Positions 42,794-51,411 of a DNA stretch of 64,000 bases are shown in pieces (the first letter of the stretch is position 1; every line of letters starts with the position of its first letter). A program made the translations under genes and the position numbers. The stretch comes from Clostridium sp. MCC353 (lineage in GTDB: Bacteria; Bacillota; Clostridia; Lachnospirales; Lachnospiraceae), in the NCBI RefSeq assembly GCF_018785315.1, contig NZ_WQPN01000173.1:1-64000 (forward strand), written 5' to 3'. The notes under the pieces are model-generated. The model did no database searches. It saw only the letters and a program-made list of their open reading frames with translations, and was not told the origin of the DNA.

Positions 42794-44359
42794 CTACTCT
42801 CCCTGGTAGACGCACACTCTTGCACGCCCCGCTTCTTTGGCCGCGTACAATGCGGAATCACTGTGGCGGATCAGTTCATCAATATCCAGATCTTTTCCTT
42901 CTGCCTGGGCGATTCCCACGCTGGCCGACAATTCCTTCCAGCAAGGAGATTTTGTAAATTCTTCCCGCATCCGCCCTAAAAGCTTCTGGGACTTGACCGT
43001 AAGCTCCCCGATATCCTTTTTCCCCAATATGGCGATCAAAAATTCATCGCCGCCGATCCGGGCAATGAACTCTTCCGGGAAACACTCCTGCATCAGCCGG
43101 GCTGTCATGATGAGGGCTTCATCCCCCGCCTGATGTCCGTAATTATCATTTACACCTTTAAAATGATCCAGGTCCAGATATAAAAGTGAAAACGTCGCCT
43201 CCTCCTTATTCTCGCCTAAAAATCGGTAAAGGCTCCGCCTGTTATTCAGTCCTGTGAGGAAGTCCGTATTGGAGTTGCGCAGGATCTGCTGCTCCATAGC
43301 CCGCTCCATGGTGATATCGCGGTAAATACAAATCCTTCCTATCTCATTTTGGAACACATCATAAATGGGTTCTTCGTGGAGTTCCAACAGCCGTTCTATA
43401 TCATCCTTATCACACTGGATCTTCACTTCCCGATATCCCTCGCACCTGTCTAATGTTTCCCCGCCCAAAGTCTTATATGACCAGGCTTCATAACTTTTAC
43501 CGATGATATCCTTTCCCGACACATTAAAATACTCTTCAAATTTGCTGTTTGCATTGATCACGCGGCCCTCTTCATTCCAGACCAGGATTCCAAATGGCAT
43601 GCTGCGCAGGATGATCTCCATCTCCGCCCCTTTATTCTCCAAATCCGTTATGTCGTGTCCGATGCCCACGCTGCCCATAATCCTGCCGCCTTCGTCGATC
43701 AACGGCGCTTTATATGTATTAAACTGCCTCATTCCATGCTGGCTTTTAACCGCTTCGGTGGATTTGCATTTCTGCCGGTGGGTTAACACGTATTCATCCG
43801 TTTCTTTGCAGACAAACTGGCCCTTTTCAAACTCCTCCCTGGAAACATCCCAGATATAACAATGATCCTTTCCCGTAACGTCGCCCTTTGGCTTGCCGAC
43901 AATATTGCAGAACGCATCATTGACTTTCACATGAAGGCCTTCCAAATCCTTAAACCACACCATATCCGGTATGCACTCCAATAATGTGTCCATACACTGT
44001 TCAGAAAAACGATGGGTCTTCTCCAGCTTCCAATGCTCTAAAATATGTCTGAAGCGTAAGGCTATCAGCTTTTCGTTAAAAGGTTTCAGCCAGATATCAA
44101 AAATGCTCTCCCACCTTTTGGCTGCAAAGCTCTCCATTTCCTCCGTTTCCAAACAGATGATAACCTTCCCGTCACACTCATATTGAGAAAAGGGGGAGTC
44201 CAAAATGATAAGATCCGCCTTCACTGTTTCAATCCGGTCCGCTGAACCAATTGTTGAAAAAACGCAGTCAACCCCTTCCGGCGGCGGAACCTGGCTTAAA
44301 AGTTCTCCCAACACCTTTGTCTCACTTAAAATTACGATATTGAACAAATACCGATACAT
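42794..44359 (-). CDS. PAS-GGDEF diguanylate cyclase-type protein, 521 aa
   Basis: Residues 1-115 look like a degenerate receiver-type domain, followed by two PAS domains (DTLLECIPDMVWFKDLEGLH; ILRSMPFGILVWNEEGRVIN) and a GGDEF domain (TDFLTGLNNRRSLYRFLGEN; FIARIGGDEFLIAILG; SVGIAQAEG). The intact GGDEF loop predicts c-di-GMP synthesis. AGGAGGGGAAGT precedes the ATG at 44359. It stands alone and converges with the MATE gene. The PAS ligand is unknown. Confidence 0.9.
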   Translation of the reverse strand: MYRYLFNIVILSETKVLGELLSQVPPPEGVDCVFSTIGSADRIETVKADLIILDSPFSQYECDGKVIICLETEEMESFAAKRWESIFDIWLKPFNEKLIALRFRHILEHWKLEKTHRFSEQCMDTLLECIPDMVWFKDLEGLHVKVNDAFCNIVGKPKGDVTGKDHCYIWDVSREEFEKGQFVCKETDEYVLTHRQKCKSTEAVKSQHGMRQFNTYKAPLIDEGGRIMGSVGIGHDITDLENKGAEMEIILRSMPFGILVWNEEGRVINANSKFEEYFNVSGKDIIGKSYEAWSYKTLGGETLDRCEGYREVKIQCDKDDIERLLELHEEPIYDVFQNEIGRICIYRDITMERAMEQQILRNSNTDFLTGLNNRRSLYRFLGENKEEATFSLLYLDLDHFKGVNDNYGHQAGDEALIMTARLMQECFPEEFIARIGGDEFLIAILGKKDIGELTVKSQKLLGRMREEFTKSPCWKELSASVGIAQAEGKDLDIDELIRHSDSALYAAKEAGRARVCVYQGE

Positions 44360-44567
44360 ACTTCCCCTCCTGTACTGCACCCCGAACCAACACTTAACTT
44401 ACTACTAACTATACTACACGAAATAAGGAACGTCTATATTTTAAATTACCTATTTAATGCAAATTCTTAAAAAATTTTAGATCTATAAGGCCGTGCGCCG
44501 TTTTGTTGTCCCTCCATTTAAAATATGCTAAAATTAAGCCAGAAAATGAAGGTGGTGACGGTGGTTT

Positions 44568-44705
44568 ATGGTACTGTTAATTTTGTTTTTAATCTGCGCA
44601 AAAGTGTATGTTTCCTACAAAAGCGGCAATAAAGCGGATGCGGTGTTCTTTGGGGTTGTGGGGGCGGTATTGGCTGGACTGTTCTTGCTGCTTTCGACGC
44701 TTTAG
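44568..44705 (+). CDS. Tiny membrane protein candidate, 45 aa
   Basis: An ATG after GAAGGTGGTGACGGTGGTTT opens 45 codons to TAG: MVLLILFLICAKVYVSYKSG, a short polar turn, then VFFGVVGAVLAGLFLLLSTL. It encodes two hydrophobic helices with a charged turn, a pattern typical of small bacterial membrane proteins. It lies between the divergent GGDEF and asrA genes and is followed 26 bp later by the family A palindrome cluster. I do not recognise a family. Confidence 0.5.
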   Translation: MVLLILFLICAKVYVSYKSGNKADAVFFGVVGAVLAGLFLLLSTL

Positions 44706-44730
44706 CGTATGGGGGGATTTGAAGTAAAGG

Positions 44731-44829
44731 GTGTGAAGTAAAGGGTGAAGGCATTTTCGAAAATGCCTTCACCCTTTACTTTAAAGCCTCAAGGCATTTC
44801 AAAAAATGCCTTCACCCTTCACTTCACAC
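44731..44829. repeat. Family A palindrome cluster, copy 2, with two alternative hairpins
   Basis: Three copies of the GTGAAGTAAAGGGTGAAGGC module occur, one forward and two inverted. The forward copy can pair with the adjacent inverted copy (22-bp perfect arms, 44737-44758 with 44759-44780) or with the distal one (27-bp arms, one mismatch, 44731-44757 with 44803-44829). It lies upstream of asrA. Confidence 0.85.
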
Positions 44830-44959
44830 TCCATATAAATCTGCCCCTCAAAATCATCCATAATTTATTTTTATCGACTAATCATTTCTTATTATTATAC
44901 TTTATTATCCCATTCTGCTATACTGGAAATATATGTCATTATAAGGAGGATAAGGGTCA

Positions 44960-45985
44960 ATGGGTTACAAAGTAAGCTATGAGCAAGCGGATAAGATTTT
45001 CAAAGACCTCAGTGAAACGTATGAAATTTGGGCTCCCAAACGGCTGAAGGGAAAGGGGAGATATTCCCAGACCGATTTAATCCGTTATGAGAAGATCACA
45101 AGCGCAGAGGAGATTGAATACAAAGAAAAGTCGGATTTTCCGGCAAAAGAAGTGCTCAGTCCCATCACACAGTCTCTGTTTTATTTTACGGAAGACGAGT
45201 TTATCGAGAGCAAAGCTTCTAATAAGAAGCTGCTGATTTTCATGCGTCCATGTGATATCCACGCCCAGCACCATCAGGAGCGGATTTATCTGGGCAACGG
45301 CGGTTTTGAGGATATGTATTATAAACGGATGAACGAAAAGGTTAAGATCGTGATGATGGAATGCACAGAGGGATGGGATACCTGTTTCTGCGTCAGCATG
45401 GGCGCTAACCGGAGTGAAAATTATGCCGCTGCCGTCCGTTTTGAAGGCGATGACCTGATGTTCGATGTAGCCGACAATGACCTGGCGCCCTATTTTGACG
45501 GCATGGAAGAGAACAATTTCAAGCCGGATTACATAGAAAAGAACGAACTCACCGTAACCATTCCTGAAATCCCTGACAAAGAAGTTCTCACCAAACTGAA
45601 AGAACATCCCATGTGGCAGGAATTCAACAAACGGTGCGTTTCCTGCGGAGCCTGTACTGTGGCCTGCAGCACCTGCACCTGCTTTACCACCACCGATATC
45701 ATTTATAATGAAAATGCAAATGTAGGCGAGCGCAAGCGCACATCCGCATCCTGCCAGGTAGAAGGGTTCTCCGATATGGCCGGAGGCATGTCCTTCCGCC
45801 CCACCGCCGGCGACCGGATGCGCTACAAAGTGCTTCATAAATTCCATGATTATAAAGCCCGTTTTAAGGATTATCATATGTGTGTCGGCTGCGGGCGCTG
45901 TATAGACCGCTGTCCGGAGTTCATCTCAATTGCGGCAACAGTAGACAAGATGGCAAAAGCGATTGACGAAATCACTTCAGAATAA
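44960..45985 (+). CDS. asrA: Anaerobic sulfite reductase subunit A, 341 aa
   Basis: AsrA passes electrons to AsrC with AsrB. The C-terminal half has cysteine motifs for two 4Fe-4S clusters: CVSCGACTVACSTCTC near 225 and CVGCGRCIDRCPE near 307. AAGGAGGATAAGGGTCA precedes the ATG; an extended TGCTATACT box at 44916-44924 is a likely -10. First gene of asrABC; a family B element is inserted 3 bp after its stop. Confidence 0.95.
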   Translation: MGYKVSYEQADKIFKDLSETYEIWAPKRLKGKGRYSQTDLIRYEKITSAEEIEYKEKSDFPAKEVLSPITQSLFYFTEDEFIESKASNKKLLIFMRPCDIHAQHHQERIYLGNGGFEDMYYKRMNEKVKIVMMECTEGWDTCFCVSMGANRSENYAAAVRFEGDDLMFDVADNDLAPYFDGMEENNFKPDYIEKNELTVTIPEIPDKEVLTKLKEHPMWQEFNKRCVSCGACTVACSTCTCFTTTDIIYNENANVGERKRTSASCQVEGFSDMAGGMSFRPTAGDRMRYKVLHKFHDYKARFKDYHMCVGCGRCIDRCPEFISIAATVDKMAKAIDEITSE

Positions 45986-45987
45986 TA

Positions 45988-46090
45988 GTAACAGTTCAGA
46001 CGGCGGGAAAATTGATAAAGAAAGCGGCGTCAAGCCCGCTTGTAAGCAGCTTTCTTTATCAATTTTCACATTGGATGTCTGAACTGTTAC
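45988..46090. repeat. Family B element with 8-bp target duplication, between asrA and asrB
   Basis: Terminal inverted repeats GTAACAGTTCAGAC (45988-46001 and complement 46077-46090) flank a long hairpin with arms GAAAATTGATAAAGAAAGC and complement. A perfect direct repeat GAATAATA lies immediately outside both ends (45980-45987 and 46091-46098). This is the structure left by a cut-and-paste insertion. It is shorter than the other copies because the two small hairpins are missing. Confidence 0.92.
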
Positions 46091-46118
46091 GAATAATATG
46101 GAAAAAATGGAGGAAAAA

Positions 46119-46910
46119 ATGAATAATATCATAAAACCGGTTGCATGCAGGATTATGGATGTAAAGCGCGAGAGCCTGCATGAATATACATTTAAAGTGG
46201 AAACTGACATTAAGCCAGAGCACGGCCAGTTTTTACAGCTGTCCATCCCCAAAGTGGGAGAAGCCCCCATATCTGTCAGCGCATTTGGCGACGGCTGGAT
46301 GGACTTCACCATCCGCTCTGTGGGAAAAGTGACCGATGAAATTTTTTCAAAAACTGCGGGAGACACCCTGTTTCTGCGCGGCGCCTACGGAAAGGGCTGG
46401 CCGGTAGACCAGTTCAAAGGAAAACACGTGGTATTCATCACCGGCGGGACCGGACTGGCGCCAGTAAAAAGTATGCTGAATCTGTTCTTCGACCAGCCTG
46501 AGTTGGTGAAGAGCGTACACCTGATCTGCGGCTTCAAAAATGAAGACGGCATCATTTTCAAAAATGATCTGGAGCGCTGGAAAGAAAAGTTCACCACAAT
46601 CTATGCTCTGGACAAAGACCGGAAAGAAGGCTGGAGCACAGGCTTTGTAACAGAATTTGTAAATCAGGTTCCTTTTGAAAGTTTTGACGACAATTATGCG
46701 GTTGTAATCGTGGGGCCTCCGCCCATGATGAAATTCACCGGACGAAAAGCGGTAGAATGCGGTGTGCCGGAAGAGAAAATCTGGGTATCCTTTGAGCGGA
46801 AGATGTCCTGCGCCGTGGGCAAATGCGGACACTGCCGTATCGACGAGGTATATGTATGCCTCGACGGACCGGTATTTAACTATACTCAGGCCAAATATCT
46901 GGTGGATTAA
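46119..46910 (+). CDS. asrB: Anaerobic sulfite reductase subunit B, 263 aa
   Basis: A ferredoxin-NADP reductase-like flavoprotein: FAD region near the N-terminus, NAD-binding FITGGTGLAPVKSMLNLFF and VIVGPPPMMKFTG, and a C-terminal 2Fe-2S Cys cluster (CAVGKCGHC with a later Cys). It oxidises NADH for the AsrA/AsrC pair. GGAGGAAAAA precedes the ATG at 46119; an ATG seven codons earlier has no site. Confidence 0.93.
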   Translation: MNNIIKPVACRIMDVKRESLHEYTFKVETDIKPEHGQFLQLSIPKVGEAPISVSAFGDGWMDFTIRSVGKVTDEIFSKTAGDTLFLRGAYGKGWPVDQFKGKHVVFITGGTGLAPVKSMLNLFFDQPELVKSVHLICGFKNEDGIIFKNDLERWKEKFTTIYALDKDRKEGWSTGFVTEFVNQVPFESFDDNYAVVIVGPPPMMKFTGRKAVECGVPEEKIWVSFERKMSCAVGKCGHCRIDEVYVCLDGPVFNYTQAKYLVD

Positions 46911-46928
46911 GAAAGGGGCGGATCGGTT

Positions 46929-47966
46929 ATGAATTACGATATTGATATTAAAAAGGTACGAATCAACTGTTTCAGGCAGTCCAAAGTCAAGGGTGAATTC
47001 ATGCTTCAGATGCGTGTGCCAGGCGCTTTGATCGAAGCAAAGCACCTGAGTATGGTTCAGGAAATCTGTGAGCGCTGGGGCAACGGGACATTCCATATCG
47101 GAACAAGACAGACTCTCAACATTCCGGGAATCAAATACCCATATATTGAAGAAGTCAACAAGTTCATCAAAAACTACATCCGTGAAGTGGATGTGGAAAT
47201 GTGCAACGTGGACATGGAGGCGGACGACTACGGCTATCCCACCATCGGCGCCCGCAACATCATGAGCTGTATCGGAAATGCGCACTGCATCAAAGGCAAT
47301 GCCAACACCTATGAGCTGGCGCGCAAAATTGAAAAAATAATTTTCCCTTCCCATTACCACATCAAAATCGCGGTTGCCGGTTGTCCCAACGACTGCGTGA
47401 AAGCCAACTTTAACGATTTTGGCATCATGGGAATCAATAAGCAGGACTATGATATCGACCGCTGCATCGGCTGCGGCTCCTGCGTAGACGCCTGCCAGCA
47501 CCACGCCACCGGCGTACTGAGCCTGAACAAAAACGGCAAGATCGACAAAGACGCCTGCTGCTGCGTAGGCTGTGGCGAATGTTCCCTGATCTGTCCAACC
47601 GGAGCCTGGACCAGAAACACCAAGCAGTTGTACCGCGTGACCTTAGGCGGACGTACCGGAAAGCAGAATCCAAGAGCCGGAAAACTGTTCATGAACTGGG
47701 TAACAGAAGACGTAATCCTGGCCATGTTCGGCAACTGGCAGAAGTTCTCCGCCTGGGTTCTGGATTACAAACCGGAATACCTTCACGGCGGCCATCTAAT
47801 CGACCGGGCCGGTTATAAAGAATTCAAGAAACGGATTTTAGAGGGCGTCGTGCTGAATCCCGAAGCGAAAGTGGCTGACGATATCTTCTGGGCTGAAAAT
47901 GAGCAGCGCGGAAATATGCACGTGATGCCGGTTTCCCAGCATAAGACAGCCGGGCCTCAGGATTAA
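46929..47966 (+). CDS. asrC: Anaerobic sulfite reductase subunit C (siroheme subunit), 345 aa
   Basis: AsrC reduces sulfite to sulfide at siroheme coupled to a 4Fe-4S cluster. TRQTLNIPGIKYPYIEEVNK and the Cys pairs in SCIGNAHCIKGN and AGCPNDCVKANFNDFG (near 152) are the siroheme-type signature. Two ferredoxin motifs follow (CIGCGSCVDAC, CVGCGECSLICP). GAAAGGGG precedes the ATG, 18 bp after asrB. Ends before the terminator at 48031. Confidence 0.95.
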   Translation: MNYDIDIKKVRINCFRQSKVKGEFMLQMRVPGALIEAKHLSMVQEICERWGNGTFHIGTRQTLNIPGIKYPYIEEVNKFIKNYIREVDVEMCNVDMEADDYGYPTIGARNIMSCIGNAHCIKGNANTYELARKIEKIIFPSHYHIKIAVAGCPNDCVKANFNDFGIMGINKQDYDIDRCIGCGSCVDACQHHATGVLSLNKNGKIDKDACCCVGCGECSLICPTGAWTRNTKQLYRVTLGGRTGKQNPRAGKLFMNWVTEDVILAMFGNWQKFSAWVLDYKPEYLHGGHLIDRAGYKEFKKRILEGVVLNPEAKVADDIFWAENEQRGNMHVMPVSQHKTAGPQD

Positions 47967-48030
47967 CAGACACAAGACAACAGGCAGTTTCCGGCAACAG
48001 GAAATGCAACACGGCGTGCAGCATGCAATA

Positions 48031-48060
48031 AAAAATCCCTTGTAAATACAAGGGATTTTT
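48031..48060. terminator. Bidirectional terminator between asrC and the tRNA genes
   Basis: AAAAATCCCTTGT pairs with ACAAGGGATTTTT around a four-base loop, giving T-runs in both directions. It ends the asr message on the plus strand and the tRNA transcript on the minus strand. Confidence 0.85.
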
Positions 48061-48064
48061 TTAT

Positions 48065-48149
48065 GCCGGCGACCGGAATCGAACCGGTACGGGCGATTAG
48101 GCCCGCAGGATTTTAAGTCCTGTGCGTCTGCCAGTTCCGCCACGCCGGC
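48065..48149 (-). tRNA. tRNA-Leu (anticodon TAA)
   Basis: The 85-nt minus-strand sequence folds as a cloverleaf with acceptor GCCGGCG/CGCCGGC, long class II variable arm, T-loop GGTTCGATTCC and anticodon loop CTTAAAA (TAA). CCA is not encoded. Confidence 0.92.
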
Positions 48150-48174
48150 AAAATATCAATATGTAATTTTCAAA

Positions 48175-48256
48175 TGGGCGGAGGTGGATTCGAACCACCG
48201 AAGCGAATCGCAGCAGATTTACAGTCTGTCCCCTTTGGCCACTCGGGAATCCACCC
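48175..48256 (-). tRNA. tRNA-Tyr (anticodon GTA)
   Basis: 82 nt on the minus strand, acceptor GGGTGGA/TCCGCCC with discriminator A, class II variable arm, T-loop GGTTCGAATCC and anticodon loop CTGTAAA (GTA). It lies 25 bp before tRNA-Leu in one transcript. A short TGATAAG/CTTATCA inverted repeat (48265-48288) lies upstream. Confidence 0.92.
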
Positions 48257-48353
48257 ATATACTCTGATAAGCAAGAATTATCTTATCACAGCAATATTAA
48301 AAAATCAAGCATTTTTTATCACAGAACCTCGCCATAGAACCGCACTGCATTTT

Positions 48354-48463
48354 TTAAAAGTAGAGGGTGTAAAGTAGAGGGGGTAAAGTAGAGGGTGAAG
48401 GCATTTTCAAAAATGCCTTCACCCTCTACTTTACCCCCTCTACTTTACACCCTCTGCTTTTAA
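48354..48463. terminator. 110-bp near-perfect palindrome (family A), copy 3
   Basis: 54-bp arms (48354-48407, 48410-48463) with a single mismatch. Each arm contains three TAAAGTAGAGGG-type words followed by the core GAAGGCATTTT. It lies between the tRNA promoter region and the dctM 3-prime end, so it can terminate the TRAP operon; its length is far beyond an ordinary terminator. Confidence 0.9.
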
Positions 48464-48470
48464 AGAAAAT

Positions 48471-49757
48471 TCAGTACAAAAGTCCCACCAACCCGGTAGA
48501 AACAACCGGAATAAAGGTAATAATCAGAAGGCAGATAACTAAAAGCGCATAAAACGGCACTGCCTCCCTGATAAAGTCCTTAGTCTTGCATTTTGTAATG
48601 CCGCAGGTAACAAACATCAATGTTCCCATGGGCGGTGATAACGCGCCAATGGCGCTGTTAAAAATATAAATCATGGCAAACTGTATTTCGTTCACCCCAT
48701 ATGCCGCCGCAACGGGAGCCAGCAATGGCACCAAAACGATCATTGAAGCCGTACCTTCTATAAACATCCCTATAACGAGCAGAAAAACATTTACAAACAG
48801 TAAAAAAACGATCTTATTATTAATTGTTGCCACCATCCATTGAGTCAGCGCCTGAGGGATTTTTTCTTTTGTTAAAATCCATGAATACACAGACGCCGCA
48901 CCCACAATCAACATAATAGTACAGGTGGTAATACAGGTTTCTTTTATACTCCCAATAAAATCATCCATTGTCATTTCACGGTAAACCAAACCTAAAATCA
49001 ATGCATAGATAAGAGCGACTGCTCCCGCTTCAGAAGCAGTGAATGCACCAATCCTAATGCCGCCTATAATTACAATCGGGAGCATAAGGGGTAAAACAGC
49101 CGGCTTCGTGGATACCCATATTTCTCTTTTACTCAGTCTGTGTGTCCGAATCGGCTTATAGCCCCGTTTCTTAGACATTGCCGATACAAGCACCATAAGA
49201 GCAATACAGAGTAAGATTCCCACACCGATACCTGCCACAAACAATTTTCCTATAGAAACCTGTGCAATACAGCCGTACAGGATCATGGCAATTCCAGGTG
49301 GAATTAAAGGGGTAATAATTGCTGAGGATGCTGTCAAAACACTGGAAAACTCTTTTGAATACCCCTTTTTCTCCATCTCCGGAACAAGCAGCTTGGCCTC
49401 CATAGCAGCATCCGCAATATTAGAACCGGACAAACCGCCCATCAGAGTTGAGAGAAGGACATTTACCTGAGCCAGCCCGCCGTTCATCTTTCCGGTAACG
49501 ATTTCGCAGAAATCCATAATACGCCGGGTTACACCAGTACAGTTCATCAAAGCTCCTGCCGCTGCAAAAAACGGTACTGCCAGAAATGTGGTGCTTTCAC
49601 CTGAAGAAATCATTCTTTGAGCAAAAATAATATCATTTACATTGGGATTTGCGACAAAATAAACGGCCGCACCACCTAATATAGAAATGAACACAGGAAC
49701 TTTTAAAAATAGCAGAACTAACATCACAACCGCGGAAATTATAATAATCTGGTTCAA
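48471..49757 (-). CDS. dctM: TRAP transporter large permease DctM, 428 aa
   Basis: Twelve-helix DctM/TRAP-L protein; FAAAGALMNCTGVTRRIMDF, LLSTLMGGLSGSNIADAAME, PLIPPGIAMILYGCIA and SPPMGTLMFVTCGI are family signatures. With DctQ and DctP it imports an organic acid using a Na+ gradient. Its start overlaps the dctQ stop by four bases. The natural substrate may be a sugar acid or ester-derived carboxylate. Confidence 0.93.
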   Translation of the reverse strand: MNQIIIISAVVMLVLLFLKVPVFISILGGAAVYFVANPNVNDIIFAQRMISSGESTTFLAVPFFAAAGALMNCTGVTRRIMDFCEIVTGKMNGGLAQVNVLLSTLMGGLSGSNIADAAMEAKLLVPEMEKKGYSKEFSSVLTASSAIITPLIPPGIAMILYGCIAQVSIGKLFVAGIGVGILLCIALMVLVSAMSKKRGYKPIRTHRLSKREIWVSTKPAVLPLMLPIVIIGGIRIGAFTASEAGAVALIYALILGLVYREMTMDDFIGSIKETCITTCTIMLIVGAASVYSWILTKEKIPQALTQWMVATINNKIVFLLFVNVFLLVIGMFIEGTASMIVLVPLLAPVAAAYGVNEIQFAMIYIFNSAIGALSPPMGTLMFVTCGITKCKTKDFIREAVPFYALLVICLLIITFIPVVSTGLVGLLY

Positions 49758-50248
49758 TTATCTCCCCCCTTTCTTCCCATAAGCCCTTTAATTTCATAGC
49801 TTAGGTAGCTTAAAATCATCAGCGCGCAGGAAAGAGGCGCCACAAAATAGACGGCTGAATATGGAATCCGGAGCACAGGAGTTAAACGTCCATTCTTAAC
49901 AAAAAGCAGGAAATACCCTATGCATTGTTTAAAAAGATAAGATAAAACCAATAAAACAATGATTCGAATCAGCCAGTTAATCACCCTTTGTGCTGTTTGC
50001 GGAAGTGCATCTACTACCATCTCTATAGCGATATGGGATCCTGTGCGGAACGCTGCGCCGGCCGATAAAAATCCAATCCACACCATGCACATGAGCTGAA
50101 CTTCTTCCAGCCAGGTAAATGGGTTTCCTACAATATAACGAAATATCACTCCTAAAAATGTAATCACAATTAAAATAAGCATAATTACAGATGATACATA
50201 CACATCAAGATTCAGGAAAATGTCTTTCCAATATATTTTTCCTTTCAT
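49754..50248 (-). CDS. dctQ: TRAP transporter small permease DctQ, 164 aa
   Basis: Four helices with the TRAP-S motif FTWLEEVQLMCMVWIGFLSA and FRTGSHIAIEMVVDAL. Overlaps dctM by four bases and follows dctP by 40 bp; a ribosome binding site (GGAGGCT) precedes the ATG. Confidence 0.92.
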   Translation of the reverse strand: MKGKIYWKDIFLNLDVYVSSVIMLILIVITFLGVIFRYIVGNPFTWLEEVQLMCMVWIGFLSAGAAFRTGSHIAIEMVVDALPQTAQRVINWLIRIIVLLVLSYLFKQCIGYFLLFVKNGRLTPVLRIPYSAVYFVAPLSCALMILSYLSYEIKGLMGRKGGDN

Positions 50249-50288
50249 ATAGCCTCCTGTTTTATCCGTTTCAACTGCCAGGATTTCT

Positions 50289-51407
50289 TTATTTTCCCAT
50301 CGCTTTCATGACTGTATCATATAGACCATCCGACCATCCATAACTCGCTGCTTTATCGTAAAAACTCTGAGACATTTCTATAAGTTTCTGCCTGTCTTCA
50401 GACGATACTTCTGTAAAGGTTACCCCCATTTCATTTACCAGCTTATCAACATACTCCTGTTCCGCTGTCTCCTGCTGGTCATTATTATAAATTCCCGCTT
50501 CTTCTGCTGCAGATATCAGCCATTCCTGCTGTTCACCTGAAAGTCCGTCAAAAAAGCTGCTGCCGCAAACCCAGATCGCAAAGTTGTAAATATGAGCGTC
50601 TTTATATACATATTTTGCCGGTTCTGCCCACTGCATGGAATAAAAAGCAGACGTGACATTTTCCAAACCATCTATGGTCTTCGTCTGCAGTGCCTGATAT
50701 ACCTCACTTGCAGCCATTGGGGTCGCTGTCGCTTGAATGGCGTTAATTGACTCAATCTGGACCTGATTATTAGGCACCCTTATCTTCATTCCCTTTAAGT
50801 CTTCCGGGTGTTCAACAGGTGATACCGTAAGCAGATGGCGTTCTCCCAGTTTCCAGTTCGACGCAACTATCTTCAAGCCGTTTTCCTGCAGTAATTCGTC
50901 CTGCCCTTTATACCAGTCACTTTCCTGCAGTTTCCAGCATTCGTCCCAACTGTTAAATATATAAGGCCCAAATACGATTCCTAAATCAGAAGCTCCATAT
51001 TCGGATAAAAATGCTCCATCCGCTATGGTTATTACCTGCTCTCCTAACTGCATCGAATCGATTAAGTCATTTTTATTCCCCAGCTGGCTGTCCGGATATA
51101 ACTCTAAGACGATTGTGCCTCCACTTTTTTCTTCCACTAATTCCTTCCATTTTTCTACGGCCTGGGCCATCGGGTCATTCATGCTGTTTTCAAACCCAAC
51201 ACTGATTACAACAGCGTCCTTCGAACCGTTTGTCCCCTCTGCTGTGGATTCCCCGTCCTTTTGCTCTGACTTGCCGGCTGCTGTTTCCTTTGCTGTTTCC
51301 TGTTTTACGTTTTCCTGTTTCCCGGCTTCCTTAGCGGTGCCCTGGCACCCCATAAGACTTACTGCTGTTAACACCGCTGCTGTTAAAAATACCAATCTTT
51401 TTTTCAT
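50289..51407 (-). CDS. dctP: TRAP transporter solute-binding lipoprotein DctP, 372 aa
   Basis: Lipoprotein signal with lipobox SLMGC, Lys/Glu-rich linker, then a DctP domain (KWKELVEEKSGGTIVLELYP; MKIRVPNNQVQIESINAIQA with the conserved substrate Arg; PMAASEVYQALQTKTIDGLE). The ATG at 51407 follows AAGGGGAATAAACGT; eight extra in-frame codons overlap the esterase. Gene order esterase-dctP-dctQ-dctM is one unit. Confidence 0.92.
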   Translation of the reverse strand: MKKRLVFLTAAVLTAVSLMGCQGTAKEAGKQENVKQETAKETAAGKSEQKDGESTAEGTNGSKDAVVISVGFENSMNDPMAQAVEKWKELVEEKSGGTIVLELYPDSQLGNKNDLIDSMQLGEQVITIADGAFLSEYGASDLGIVFGPYIFNSWDECWKLQESDWYKGQDELLQENGLKIVASNWKLGERHLLTVSPVEHPEDLKGMKIRVPNNQVQIESINAIQATATPMAASEVYQALQTKTIDGLENVTSAFYSMQWAEPAKYVYKDAHIYNFAIWVCGSSFFDGLSGEQQEWLISAAEEAGIYNNDQQETAEQEYVDKLVNEMGVTFTEVSSEDRQKLIEMSQSFYDKAASYGWSDGLYDTVMKAMGK

Positions 51408-51411
51408 ACGT

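Noticed and set aside
44731-44829. Riboswitch controlling asrABC
   Set aside because: No known riboswitch core is present, and the likely asrA -10 (44916-44924) lies downstream, so the structure is not in the main asr leader.
46347-47504. 385-codon minus-strand ORF
   Set aside because: Antisense to asrB and asrC, whose metal-binding motifs are unmistakable.
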